64,000 nucleotides of DNA from Toxorhynchites rutilus septentrionalis (GCF_029784135.1 NC_073746.1:102068515-102132514), one strand, 5' to 3'. Counted from the first letter of the stretch, positions 23,963-35,662 are shown. Numbers and translations: made by a program. The notes: a model not told the origin generated them from the sequence alone.

Positions 23963-24219
23963 ATTTAAAATCATCATCAGACACAGTTTTCGTTCAATAT
24001 GTTTTAGCAATTTAAAAAACGGGAAGTGGGTTATATCTATGGTATAACCGCAAGGCTGACGTAGGACTATCGTTGATTTAGAGATCATTTGTTTGAAGTT
24101 GAATCTAAATTCATTCTGAATGAATGAATAAATGAATATTTGGGGGACTTCGAAAACGAGAGCGTTACGTTGGAGGCACAAGGTTTTATGCATCTAATAT
24201 TGGATACAAAAAACCATGT

Positions 24220-24425
24220 TCTGAAGAATAATCTTCAGAAACTTTCCTGCTTACTGCGCTTGTTTGACAAATCACAAAACCAAATGTATGTGGTCGCAGT
24301 ATTATATGGATAGAAAACATTAAAATAAACTCCTTCGCTTGTAATTTTCAATTCCAAGGGGAACTGGCAGATTATTTTCCAGCAACGATTACTTCTTTCC
24401 TAGTTTCTTCTCGATAACCAGCAAA
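24220..24425 (+). repeat. Internal direct repeat, left unit
   Basis: Aligns with 24923-25145 through ttccagcaacgatta, tttcctag and tctcgat. Roughly 700 bp separates the units. Confidence 0.75.
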
Positions 24426-24922
24426 CGAAAAGAGTTGGGCTCGTGTATGGGGAAGGGGAACCGTTTTTCGATGCTGATACTCTCTTGGTTGCCTTCTCTT
24501 TTCCTTACGATCGATCGGCTTTTCTGCGCTCCCTCACAGTTAGAACAAACTGATTGCGTTTCAGATCAGGTCAGGCCAGGTAATGAATCCCTCGATCCCT
24601 CGCCGTCCAGCTCGTTCAGCTCGTTCAGTTCGTTAAGCTCGTTCAGTAACGATGTTATCTTGTCCATGTCCTCACGAAAAATGAATGCGTTTCACCACCA
24701 GAATATCCCTTAAGTATGCTTTTTGTGCGTGATTGAATCGAGCGAAGGTGTGGTTTACGATGGCAATTTGGAAGGCAAACTAGAGGGGAATGAACTCTCT
24801 GAGTTTGAAATATTCGGCGACTGAGCAATAATCGATTGAAAATTATATGATTTTCGCGATCCGAAACATTTTCCGTTGCGCGCGCATCCAATATTGGATA
24901 AGAAAATATCCAACTGATGGGG

Positions 24923-25145
24923 AAGAATAATCTTCAGAAGCTTTCCTGCTAATTACACTTGATTGAATAATTACAAAATCAAATGTATTTGGTCGCTGTG
25001 TTATATGGTTAGAAAACATTAAAATAAACTCTTTCGCATGAATGTATTCTTCAATTCCCAGGGGAACTGGCAGAGTATTTTTCAGCAACGATTAAATCTT
25101 TCAGGAATTTTCTCGATGCTGAATGGCATCCAAACGAAGAGTTCC
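24923..25145 (+). repeat. Internal direct repeat, right unit
   Basis: See 24220-24425. Both units are preceded by a catc-aatattggata block (24191 and 24886). Confidence 0.75.
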
Positions 25146-25350
25146 GCGCGTGTATGTGTGTGTGTGGCGGTTGCTCCGATGTCTTCCCGTGGAACCGTTT
25201 GTGGCATCGCTCTCCTCCTGATGGATTCCCTTCTGGCCTAAGGTGCACAAGCAGGCTCTTGGTGACAGCGTTCATCCGCATTTTCATGATAAACGAAGAG
25301 CTTCACCACAACAACGACAACATGCTTCAATCGCTGTTCAATTATAACTG

Positions 25351-25640
25351 AGTGGATTGCCGAGCGGTGCTCGCTTATATACCGATTGTTGATTTCAATA
25401 GCCTGTTTTGAAAGCAATTTTAAGGCTATTGAAACAAGTTTTTGGATCAAAAAGTAACAAGTATATAACGCGTAGACATTTTATCTTTCGAATGAAGTGT
25501 TTATCATACCATTTCGTTCAGTTGTTTAGGAGCTATTAACGCTCAAAATCTCGGTCTCCGGCGTAACGCTTTCGTTTTCGAAACTTTGATTTTACACCCC
25601 GGTATAGAAATGAAAGACGTAGTCCTATGTCAAAAACTCT
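25351..25640 (+). repeat. 285-bp terminal block shared with 61766-62052
   Basis: Near-colinear match, for example ttcaatagcctgttttgaaa, acaagtttttggatcaa and cgcgtagacattttatctt. It forms the 3' end of both composite repeats. Confidence 0.88.
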
Positions 25641-25869
25641 TATTCCATCACATAAAATAAGTATTCGATACGTTACAGTAAATGTTTATTTCACCTGAAA
25701 ATCCATAATTATTTTCGCCTCCCAATGAAAGCACACGAAGCTTAATGCTGTCTACGCGAATATACTCTTCAAAATCCGAATCCGAATTGGATTACGATTC
25801 CAATAATACAAAAGCAAAAGCAGCAGGTTTTCCATTTTCATAGTCTTTATTTTTAGATTTTCCAAAACA

Positions 25870-26640
25870 ATACTCGGAACTTGACAGTTCAGTATAGTTG
25901 TATTGGTGAACCCGAGCGCGAACCCATGAAAAATCTCAGTGCGAAACTAGCAGCTTTCGAGTTGAACCTAGTGCGAAACTGGGTTCAAACTGAGTGTATA
26001 AAAAAAGTTTTGACAGCAGTTAGTGTGGCACTGGGGTTGAAACTGAACAAAAACGAAATCGCTATTAATGATCAGGATCACAGGTGTATCGTGGAAGCGT
26101 TTAAGCGGAATCCCAATGCTTCGGTTTGAGATTAGCCAAAAAAGTTGAATCTGTCCAAGTCTTTCGTTCAGACTTACCGGAAGAGACTGCATAGGCACAA
26201 AGCGCAGAAGACTCCAAATCGTGACGGACGGCGAAATTCGATGGGAAACCAACGGGCCCGGAAACTGTAACCCAGATGCTGACGAAGCCTCATTGTTTCA
26301 TCATGGATGATGAGTCTTACGTCAAGGCGGACTTACGGCAGCTTCCGGGGATACTGTTCTTCGCCGCCTAGCACAAGTTTGGAGATAAGGAAGTAGAAAC
26401 TTTCAAAGTTTGCCAAGAAATACATGATTTGGCAAGCTTGTGTGGCAAACGGAGTGCGCCGTCCGTGACTTCCAGGACTGTAAACGGGTAGATCTACCTC
26501 AAGGAGTGTCTACAGAAGCGTCTGCTTCCTCTGTTGAAGCAACATGAGGGCCCTACGATCTTCTGGCTGGATATAGCTTCGTGTCACCATTCAAAGGATG
26601 TCCCGAAGCCAACGGGGTCACTCGCGTACTCAAGGACATA
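25870..26640 (+). mobile_element. Degenerate DD37E transposase relic
   Basis: Scattered over frames: DHRCIVEAFKRNPNASV (26075-26128), KKLNLSKSFVQT, then MDDESYVKADLRQLPGILFF (26302-26360, first catalytic Asp), KLSKFAKKYMIWQA, and FWLDIASCHHSKDV near 26560-26600 (second Asp). The Glu region is lost and many stops are present. Sequence is closest to the family-2 copies at 13.7 and 36 kb but much more diverged. TIRs were not found. Confidence 0.75.
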
Positions 26641-27187
26641 CTAAGCTTGCATTGATATGAGCATGACAATCCAAAAGATTCCAAAAGTGTTGGACGCTTT
26701 GGGTGATTTGCTCGATTCGTAACTTGGTAGACGACGATTTCTTGATGTTCGCTTCAGGACGAGCGGCCTGAAGATGAGAAAACGCCCTGGAGTCAAGGAA
26801 TGGAAGTCATTTGGGTCATCCGACAGCGAGGTGATCGGAAGCGAATTCGGGATCGCGAATTGGGGTCGAGCCAACACGGTAGACATTTCTGCAAAGAACG
26901 AAGACGCTCCTGCCATGTACTTGACCAGAAGCGTTATCATCTATGTTAGTAATATGTATCCGATTACTCGCGGTTGGACCAGTTTCATCCAGAAGACCAA
27001 GAAACGATTATAATTGGGAATGTAAAAACCGAAGCTGCGTTTTTGATAGTGAGAACTACATTAAAGAGGGATACCATAAACAATGATACCTACAAAACTG
27101 AGTGCCTCCAAAAAATAAGTGATTAGTAACTTTCATATAGGGTTGGGTAATCTCGGGTGTTTTTCATCAACAATATGCAATGTAGCC
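26641..27187. other. Unassigned stretch
   Basis: No domain-bearing ORF or repeat recognised. Confidence 0.35.
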
Positions 27188-27189
27188 TA

Positions 27190-28217
27190 GAGTGCCAATG
27201 GATGTATGGGAAAAAAGTGACCATCGAATTTACAAAGCGAACTTGATCAAAAATGTTGATTTGCACGATAAAATACCCTCTGCAAAATATTAGCTTATGA
27301 TAAATATGTAACATGTACACGATTAAAATTCGGCTCTGTTACAGCTAAAATGCTAATGAGCCTAAACAAAACAAAAGGGATTAAAAAAAATATTAGCTCA
27401 TTCGGACTTCATTTACTATTGTCGCAGAAGTCAATACTACTGAAAATCGAAAAGGGAGAGTAAAGGAAATCAGGGGTTTCAAAAAAAATGTTGATTCCAA
27501 ATGTCTTAGAATTGCATGAAAAGTCGAGATTTACTGTTATCTCGAAAAAATATTTATCGTAAAAAATCGACTTTTCAGACAAAAAACGACCAACTGACAG
27601 AAAGTCAATTTTTTACAATAAATATTTTTTCGAGATAACAGTAAATCTCGACGTTTCATGCAATTCTAAGACATTTGGAATCAACTTTTTTTTTTTCGAA
27701 ATCCCTGATTTCCTTTACTCCCCTCTTGGGTGATTTTTCGATTTTCAGAAAGCTTAAATTTTGACTTCTGCGACAATAGTAAATGAAGTCCGAATGAGCT
27801 AATATTTTGCATACGGTATTTCATCGTGCAAATCAACATTTCGCAGGAAGTCCTGTATGAAAAATCGATATAACAATTTTCATTGGCACCCTAAACCATA
27901 CGTTTTGCCTCGTATTCCGAAAAAACGACAAAGTCCCAGAGCCTCGATTTTTGACATAAATTATTTTTCGATATGACAGTAGACCTCGACGTTTCATGCA
28001 ATTTAAAGACATTTGGCATCAAACAAAATTTTTCGAAAACCCCGATTTCCTTTACTCCCCCCTTGGGTGATTTTTCGGTTTTCAAAAAACTCAAACTTTG
28101 ACCGCTGTGCGACACTAGATTAAGCTGCTATTTTGCATAGGGTAGTTTTTCGTAGGAATCAACATTTTTGATCAAGTTCGCTTTGAAAATTCGAGATGGC
28201 CATTTTCATTGGCACTC
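27190..28217. mobile_element. Palindromic MITE, gggtgccaatgaa-TIR family, copy A
   Basis: Flanked by TA (27188-27189, 28218-28219). Left end gagtgccaatgga, right end inverted gagtgccaatgaa. Inside is a long inverted repeat: arms at about 27389-27573 and 27602-27807 pair over roughly 185-200 bp with a 28-nt centre. A further copy of the right-arm sequence follows in tandem at about 27890-28135 (cgtttcatgcaatt, aagacatttggcatcaa, tttactcccc). No coding capacity. TA flanks suggest a Tc1/mariner-type mobiliser (inference). Confidence 0.85.
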
Positions 28218-31035
28218 TAATGTACCCTTGTTTCGGTTTCGGTCGTACAAACAGTCACACCAGAATTAAGACACACGGATGACAAAACCACCCGGATGCT
28301 CATCCAGGATATAAATTCTACTCACAGCATAAATTTCCAGCTCGTCAAAATTCAATCGTCCTTGCTTTGGGCCTTTTTTGCGGCCTCCCCAAATGGATTA
28401 ATACAGTTTATTGACTGTATCATATTCCAACTGTCTCTCTTCACCGGCGTTCCCAACGGGTGGAGGGACCGTAATTTATTTGCATTTTTATTTGCACGGA
28501 TGCGTTCATAAATAATTGATTGTCTATACACGCTCTGACATGTCGCGAATGGTGTTTTTTTTTCGTTTTTGTGATACTTTCCAAACACACGGTCCAAGCC
28601 GTGAACGGCTGCAAGTCGCTCGCAAGGACCCGCAAGTAATTCAAAACAATCGTGAAGATGTTTGATTGCTGTCGGTGACATCCGCGTGTCAGCAGCACCG
28701 TTCGTCTGACAGTTCCGACCGATGCGCGTGGCCAAATGGTTCCGCATTTGTAATTCCAATTGTTTATTGTGTGTGCATGTTTTTTGTTTGCTCCCGGAAT
28801 ACACCAGCAAGTTGGTTTCTCCGAGCAGGTGGAAAATGATCGAAGCATCGGGCGAAAGCTGCACATGGGAAGATCTCATCGTAATATTGAAGAAACATGA
28901 ATTCGTATGTTTCTTCATAAGACATTTGAGATAGTCAGATGATTCAGCGGCAGGTCGGATATGCTGCTCTCATATGTCACAGCCAGCGCAAACTGAATTG
29001 GCATTATATTACCTCCAAATTAGCCTCTCTTCCCTATCCATTGTATCTTTCTATAATCTTGAGCGTGTGCCGGCAAGGAACACCATTTTATAGTGTCAAA
29101 ATCATTGTACTATTTTTAAAAACCTTCGAAACAAATTCCTCAAAGAGCACACACTTTTGCCCCTTAAAATAGCGTCGGAAACATGCGTGCACCAAATACG
29201 GGACACGGGAAAGCAAAACAAAACAATGGCAGCGTGAGTGAGTGAAAATAACACATCGCGATTTATGTTGCGCCAACAATGCACTCGCTACTGTCAACAT
29301 ACACGCACATTCGCTCCCGTAATGCACTGCCGAGAATTCCCGGATTCTGGCATCGGAAGGAAGAAAGTCTCCATAGGTTGTGCTGCGCGTGCTGCCGCGA
29401 GCACTCACCGCAGCATAATATGTTTACTTTGGACTATAGTGGCTTATGCTCCGGCTGTGGTTGAGCTCACGGCGTTGCGGGGGGAAAGCATGTCGTAGGG
29501 AAGATCACTTTAGCCGTAAATTATGATCATCGCCTCGTGAGGCCACATTAGCCGGAAACGTAGGTCCTCGAGGGGCCATAAAATTAACGCAATTACCTAT
29601 TAGAATCACATTCAAATTAGTTGGTAATTTTTTTTTGTTGGTTAGGGCGTTGCGGTAATAACGACCTTTCGATAAAGCAATATGACTATGCAGTGTCGAG
29701 CCATCTAGTTACGTTGCGTTTGGATGCACGATTGTGAAACACGAGAAAGCGTTTCATTCGTTCGAACTCAGCGAAACAATCGAAAACAAGTCAGAAATGT
29801 TACTATTATAAGTAATTATCATTTTTTAGTCGCACATAATCATCGTAATATGTATGTAGTTCCCGTTTTTATCAAGGATCTCATTTACTCTTGTTTATTT
29901 TGTCGTTTTAATTATAAACACTGCTGATTGGAGTGATTTTTTCGCATTAAATTCACTTTAATTTGTTTATTTTTATTTTTATGATATCTGCACGCTCAAT
30001 AGTTAGTAAAACTTCGAAATTTCAGAAAACCACGATGTTTTGAACGTCAAACGATTCTGTGAAGATCTGACCATCGCCCGGAAAGTGACAATTCGGTAAA
30101 ATCAACTGATCCTATAACACATACGAAAGTAGTGGGTTATCCAAGCGGAACCCGAAGCCGGTTGGAAGTCATAATGGATTTATGAATCATTGCAAAATTG
30201 ATGATAATATTCCAAATTTTATCAACTACTATTGTATCAATCAGCAAATACCATGCGCATAAATATTGAAATCCGGTGATGTGAGGAATTTGGCACTCAA
30301 AATAGTCAATATAGTTGGTTTAAATAGTTAAATACGTATAAAAAGCAGTTTGCAGAAACGCAAATTCAGGGCAAGAGAGTTTTGGATCAAATATCGGAGA
30401 ATTATTATTACACCCCAAGTTTTGTTTTTAAAAAGAATTAATGTCAACTGCTAATGAATCAGTGGGTGCATGATCTCGTTCTTCATTGTGTAATCATAGC
30501 GAATCAAAATGAATTAAATTAAGAACAGCAAGGAAAAAAACAGAAAACACTCTTAACAGCACAATTTAGGAGACGAGATTTAATGCAATTCGAAAATATT
30601 ACGACTAAATCAGCAGATTAAAACACATGAATACGATCGTTATGCAGATTAAATTTTCTTGTTACGTAATGAGTTCGACAGAAGATTTGAAGATATTTCA
30701 TAATATAATTCATGCCATTTGCATGATTGAATCAACATAGAAGAAATTTATATCTATATATATATAATATAAAATTTCTGTGATGTTTGGTTGCCAAAAT
30801 ATAAAAATTCGAAAAAAAAAATTACAGAGAACAAAATATGTTTCATTATAATACTGCAAGTACATGATAACTACATCTATTTGCATAACATAGTTAGAGA
30901 AACAGAGTACAAAAATGATTTTTGGAATGCTGTAACTTCTTGGAAAATTAACATATGAAGATGGGATGTATATCATTTTGAAGCTCTTGTTTTGGAATAT
31001 GGTATGAACATATTTTTATCTGGATGTATGTAGAT
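28218..31035. other. Unassigned region, possibly host non-coding DNA
   Basis: No transposase or RT. At 28240-29560 the sequence is richer in GC than its surroundings and looks single-copy here, with homeodomain/POU-like AT motifs (taatttatttgcat, ataaataattgatt near 28470-28525). The overlapping open frames on both strands there show no domain. 30740-30770 is a short (TA)-rich tract. Confidence 0.35.
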
Positions 31036-31037
31036 TA

Positions 31038-31568
31038 GGGTGCCAATGAATGTATGGGAAAAAATCGACCCTAAAATTTCAAAAAGTTACCCTATACAAA
31101 ATGTGTACACAACTGAAGCCCGAATGAGCTAATATTTTGCATAGGGTATATTATCGTACAAATCAACATTTCGTAGCAAGTTCCGAATGTAAAATCGAGA
31201 TAACTATTTTTATTGGCACCCAAAACCATACTTTTCGTTTCGTACTCAGAAAAAAAACCCAGAACGTCGATTTTTAACAAAAAAAATTTTCGAGATGACA
31301 CTAGATCTCGACGTTTCATGTAATTTTAAGACATTTGGCATCAAAAAGAAATTTTCGAGAATCCCGATTTTCTTTCCACCCCCCACCCCCCTTGGGTGAT
31401 TTTTCGATTTTCAAAAAACTCAACCGCAACTCAAACTCGATCGCTTTGCGCCACTCTCCCTTAAGTCCGATTAAGCTGAAATTCGGCATAGGGTGTTTTT
31501 TCGAGGTGGTGAACATTTTTTATGAAGAAACTTTTTGAAATTAGAGATGACCATTTTCATTGGCACCC
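31038..31568. mobile_element. MITE, gggtgccaatgaa-TIR family, copy B
   Basis: 531 bp flanked by TA (31036-31037, 31569-31570) with perfect 13-bp TIRs gggtgccaatgaa. The interior shares acgtttcatgtaatttt, aagacatttggcatcaa and cccttgggtgatttttcg with copy A and with 45785-46080, but carries only one unit, so there is no long hairpin. Confidence 0.9.
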
Positions 31569-31570
31569 TA

Positions 31571-32956
31571 ATGAAGATGTAGTGGACAAAAATATCAGGA
31601 AGTAATAAAAAATTGTTTTTTTTCTGTTTTTTCGAACTTTTTTTAGACTAACACAATTTTTTGCCAACCAACTCAATAACAAATCCAATCAACCTTATCA
31701 ACCAGCTTTCATTTGATTCCTATAACGTTCATGTAGGACCTTTACATACAAAGATATTTTTTGTTTGAAAGAAAAGTTAAAGGAGAGGTAGTTTTGAAAA
31801 CTCCAATAAATTTTATAGTTAAAAAGTTAGGTTAATTTGTTGCTTTGACGAACAAAGTAATTTGAATTTTTTGCATCTATTTAAAAAATGTGTCAAAATT
31901 AGTTTTTTATAGTGTTTTAGAAAATCTTCTGTAATTTTGCAAATATTGCAGTAAATTTGAATGTTAGCTGGTAAATTTTTAGCATAGTGTATCCCCTAAA
32001 CTCCTGTGAACATTGCATATTGATACGTTCAGCCGTTTTATCTAGCCAATCGATCAAAGTTTGGAGTTAATTAGAGTAACACTTCGTCGCACACTGTACC
32101 AAAATTCCAAAATGCTATGCGTACCCTCCAAATGAACGATTCGTAACTTCCGTTTTCATGCGTTTGTGGGTATGACGATTGTAAGGAGTGATAATACTCA
32201 CACGTATACTTACGTGTTTTAACATATACACACACTCTATCCCTCCAATTATTGCTTTGAAAATGCTGTTTATTTATATTCTTCCTGAAGTACATTCAGC
32301 TTTTTGTGCAGAAAGTTCCATCAGCAGAAATTATAGCTATGTTGACGGTCATTGTCATTAGAAAATGACAACAGTTTCAATATTTTTCTTGGCCTACGTA
32401 AATTGATTCTCTTTACTATTGCTCTCCGAGGAAACGAACATTTTTTCTTATGATTGATGATCTATATTTCAGATACTGGTCAAATTTCAGAATTTAAATT
32501 CATAAACATCTTGATCGATATCAGAAAAGTCTTCTCTTGAATCTGTTACGTCCTCTAAGACTCTAGATATTTTCGCACGGCTCGGAATTTTTGAGTTTAG
32601 TTTTATAACTAGATAAAAATATATATTTAGAATATTGTTATTTTTTCCACTCAGTATACTACAAATATTCACTGCAAACTACTATTACTGTAATTGTTTT
32701 TAAAAATCAACCCAATTGTCCAAAATATTGTGAGGATTTCAACCGCACTAATTTCAACATTACCTATTTCTACCGTATAAAGCAACTGTCAATAAAAAAA
32801 ATAAAGAAAACAAAATTGCATCACAATACATTACAAAATTCTAAAAAATTCCTAAATTTTGTGGTTTAGAAGCAGTAATTGTTCCTGAAATTTTGATTGG
32901 CTGTCACCGTAGTGGAAGATTGACGTTGTTTCTAAGCAATTTTGGAATCAGAAACA
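31571..32956. other. Unassigned AT-rich stretch
   Basis: No gene or terminal repeat recognised. Confidence 0.4.
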
Positions 32957-32960
32957 TTAA

Positions 32961-33181
32961 AAATCGCGACCGGTCATTTTGACCCGTCGGTATAAATAGG
33001 TATACCACATATGTATATCAGAAAAATTGGAAGTGAGAGTCAAAATAATTTATAATATTGATCAATGCATGAATTTAGAAAAAGTCATAACATCTTCAAA
33101 AAATATAGAAATAAATTTCAATACAAAATCTCGCGAACAAATAATATAACCGATCATTTTGACCGGTTGGTAGTTCTAGCG
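32961..33181. repeat. Possible piggyBac-like MITE remnant
   Basis: TTAA lies at 32957-32960 and 33182-33185. The right end reads inward cgctagaactaccaaccgg; near both ends is a near-palindromic accggtcattttgaccggt block. TTAA flanks are typical of piggyBac, but the left end does not mirror the right well. Confidence 0.35.
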
Positions 33182-33359
33182 TTAAAAAGCATTGATTGAA
33201 AATGGCATCTCCAATTTTCATGGCGATATATTTTTAATATCAAAAGAGATGAAGCTCTTGATTTCAAAAATATATTTACTGTACTAATCGGAATTTACTT
33301 TGCGAGGAAATGTGTTGCTGATAACTTTTTTTTCGGATATACTTATACCCGAAAACAAT

Positions 33360-33733
33360 GGGCCTGATTCTCGAATACACTTAACGGTGGAAACGAAATA
33401 AACGGCACGCCATTGAACTACGTTTTTCGAGTTAGTGAAGTGTCCAAGATAATAATGAGTTCTCAGGCAAAATGAGCACTTTTTAAATAAAAAATCATAA
33501 ATGAAAATTAACTTCTTCGTATCAAACTGGTGTTCAATGTGAATGGAAAACTTTGTTTTCTTCATGTGGTATAATAATCTCATACAAAAATTTCATCTGA
33601 GGATAATTTGACATTATAATGATAAGTTTTAGTGGGAAACTAATTTCGTATCCAGATGTCGACACCGTACCGCTGTCATCGCGGATACATTTCATTTCGT
33701 TTCCACCGTGAAGTGTATTTGAGAATCAGGCCC
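33360..33733. mobile_element. 374-bp MITE with 40-bp TIRs
   Basis: The ends read inward gggcctgattctcgaatac and gggcctgattctcaaatac and remain paired for about 40 bp with only two mismatches (acggtggaaacgaaat at the inner end). The flanks are AAT on both sides, a possible 3-bp target duplication as in PIF/Harbinger elements. No coding capacity. Confidence 0.87.
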
Positions 33734-33735
33734 AA

Positions 33736-34194
33736 TATTTTCTACTATGAACACAATCGAAACAAAACATCGCTCTTCTTTGACAGATTACTATTTGGCA
33801 GCCTGATTACAAATACATTTGAGTGCATTTGAACAAAAATATGAAAAACATGTCGAAAATATATATCCTAATGTTTCCAGCGCTTTATCAGATACAAAAC
33901 AAACATTCAGGATAAAATGTGTTTAAAATAAAGTTGTTTGCAATGAAAATAATAAAATAAAAAATAGAAGAGACTATTGTTGTTATAACTAACTAGTTTA
34001 TGAGAAGGAATCATTATTCTTGCTACCTAAAACAACATTTTACAATCCAACTACTACTTATTAACGATGACTTATAAACATATTGTATTGGTAGAAAGGG
34101 GTGGTGAGAAGTTTGGTCAACCCTGCTATAGCGGATATAACATCAAATTCATTTATAACGAAAGACTGACTGACATCAATGAGCATGAATCAAT
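33736..34194. other. Unassigned AT-rich stretch
   Basis: Nothing recognised. Confidence 0.35.
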
Positions 34195-34585
34195 TGAATC
34201 AGGATCATAGATCAGATGTTGAAACAGAGGAACTTGTATCAGAGGTGGAAGTGTTTAAGACGCAGATGAAGGGCCTATTCTCTGACCTGAACCCTTCGAT
34301 GCCTTGAACATTATTCTTAGATATTCTCTCGATGCATTTTATCCTAACATCGAGATGGCGCTACGAAATTTACTGACGCTTCCAGTTACAGTGGCATCGT
34401 GCGAACACAGTTTCAGCAAGCTTAAATTGATTGAAAAGTATCTGCGTTCTAAAATAAGCCAAGGTCGACTCAATGGCTTGGCAATTCATTCGAACGAGAA
34501 AAAATCGCCAAGACTTTGATTTTGATGCAATTTTGAACCATTTAGCTTTAGCTAAAGCACGCAAGGCAAAGACTTATTTCTAGCC
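34195..34585 (+). pseudogene. hAT transposase C-terminal dimerisation region
   Basis: The best segment (34304-34519) reads LRYSLDAFYPNIEMALRNLL, then TLPVTVASCEHSFSKLKLIE and KYLRSKISQGRLNGLAI. This is the conserved C-terminal hAT dimerisation motif found in zinc-finger-MYM-like transposases. Upstream, EVEVFKTQMKGLFSDLNPSM ends in a TGA near 34306. Downstream an extra A in an A run near 34500 shifts the frame; the true C-terminus DAILNHLALAKARKAKTYF ends near 34582. The catalytic RNase-H-like core is absent. Confidence 0.8.
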
Positions 34586-34752
34586 TTCTAAATACGAATA
34601 AACTGGTCAAAGTGAACATTGAATAGTTTTCCTCATATTTAAACAAAATATCACAATCTCAAAACTAGTGAAAGAATCGAAAAAAGTGGTACTTTTTGGG
34701 GCGCCATGTTCATCGTTTGCCGGGGGCGCTGTCTACCCTCACTGCACCGCTG
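34195..34752 (+). mobile_element. hAT transposon 3' remnant
   Basis: Carries the C-terminal end of a hAT transposase and the 3' terminus. Reading the minus strand from 34752 gives cagcggtgcagtgaggg, a typical hAT TIR (CAG-GG-GCAG-GAGGG type). The 5' part of the element and a TSD were not found. Confidence 0.78.
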
Positions 34753-34759
34753 CCTGGAA

Positions 34760-35000
34760 GAATGTAAAATCAAGACGAAATATGCTGAAATTCTCAAAAA
34801 AAAATCATCTGGCAATCAATCTGCAACTGTGGACTAAAAAGCGAAACTTTCGTTACTTCTGGGACCATGAACTACTAAATCTGAAGTCCCTACAGCTGTC
34901 TTTTCTAGAGCAACATGAGGTTGATTGCCTATTCTGATCGGACCAGGCGTTACAGTGGTTCCCAAGGAGATGTATCCAGCTAATACTCATAGTAGAGAAA
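34760..35000 (+). mobile_element. DD37E relic, plus-strand C-terminal fragment
   Basis: Reads MLKFSKKNHLAINLQLWTKK and SLQLSFLEQHE, then GVTVVPKEMYPANTH. These correspond to the KFAKKYLVWQAI, LQKRLLP-LEQHE and GVTFVPKEMNPPNAP segments of family members. The second catalytic Asp segment is missing. It abuts the hAT terminus. Confidence 0.65.
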
Positions 35001-35049
35001 AGGGTGGAACTACAATTGAAGTGAAGTATGAAAGTAAGTTGAGCGGAAA

Positions 35050-35450
35050 TAATAAAAAAAAGGAAACCCCACCAGTCCGCAGCTACAGATTGTTTGCCGA
35101 AGATCTTTTTAGAATACATTGGCCTCTTTTTTGTCTTGCAGTCTTCTGCATTCTTCTTGCAATCTCCCGTTCGAACGAGGCATATTTTTTTTTGTCCAGG
35201 AATTTGTCCGAAAACAGCAATGTAAGTTTCATTATCCATTACCCGCAATTGTATTTCGTTAAAAAATTCTCGTAGAGCTTCCTTGAACGATTCTTGGTTT
35301 CTAGATTTTGCACCGCGTTGCAGTCCGGTACAACTTGTGCCTTGAAACTTCTCAAACCTGCCCCCCTCTTTCCTATCCGAACATAGGATTTCGAAATTTC
35401 TGCCATTTTCGCAGCGTTTCTCGATGGCAACTTCGATTTCTATTTGAATA
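35050..35450 (-). mobile_element. DD37E relic, minus-strand N-terminal/core fragment
   Basis: On the minus strand: SRNAAKMAEISKSYVRIGKR and GLRSFKAQVVPDCNAVQNLE (35250-35428), then VMDNETYIAVFGQIPGQKK (first Asp region, about 35180-35245) and KRPMYSKKIFGKQSVAADWW (35070-35130). It lies opposite in orientation to the plus-strand fragment just upstream. Confidence 0.7.
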
Positions 35451-35620
35451 GAACTAATTTGAATTTATCGAATTAGTTTTAAGATCAGCCATCTTTGCTT
35501 TTCTACCCCTTCCGGATTGCTTGTCGATGGCCAGTAGTTCTGTACATCCCATCGCAAAGCAGGGAAACAAAAGGAAATTGAACGGTGAATGGTGTGGATT
35601 TGAGTTATTTTTTTGGGGTT

Positions 35621-35662
35621 AACTTTTTTTGTGCGGTCCCTTTCTACCGCACAAAAAAAGTT
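35621..35662. repeat. 17-bp perfect stem-loop
   Basis: aactttttttgtgcggt (35621-35637) pairs with accgcacaaaaaaagtt (35646-35662). A related half-site (ttttttgtgcggtccc) occurs at 35734-35750, so the pair may be the debris of a small foldback repeat. Confidence 0.8.

Larger units (their letters stand above)
24003..25640 (+). repeat. Composite dispersed repeat, copy 1
   Basis: The left end (gggttatatctatggtataa, then gcaaggctgacgtaggact) and the right end (tatagaaatgaaagacgtag, then tcctatgtcaaaa) match the ends of 60912-62052. The interior differs. Here it contains an internal duplication: 24220-24425 and 24923-25145 share gaataatcttcagaa, aaaacattaaaataaactc and ggggaactggcagattatt/agagtatt. 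Between these lies a gctcgttcag-rich repeat (24607-24645). The terminal gacgtaggact motif is inverted at the two ends. No coding sequence; class unknown. Confidence 0.7.

Noticed and set aside
28352..28918. 188-codon minus-strand frame
   Set aside because: Overlaps another long minus-strand frame and a plus-strand frame; no motif recognised, so not called as a gene.
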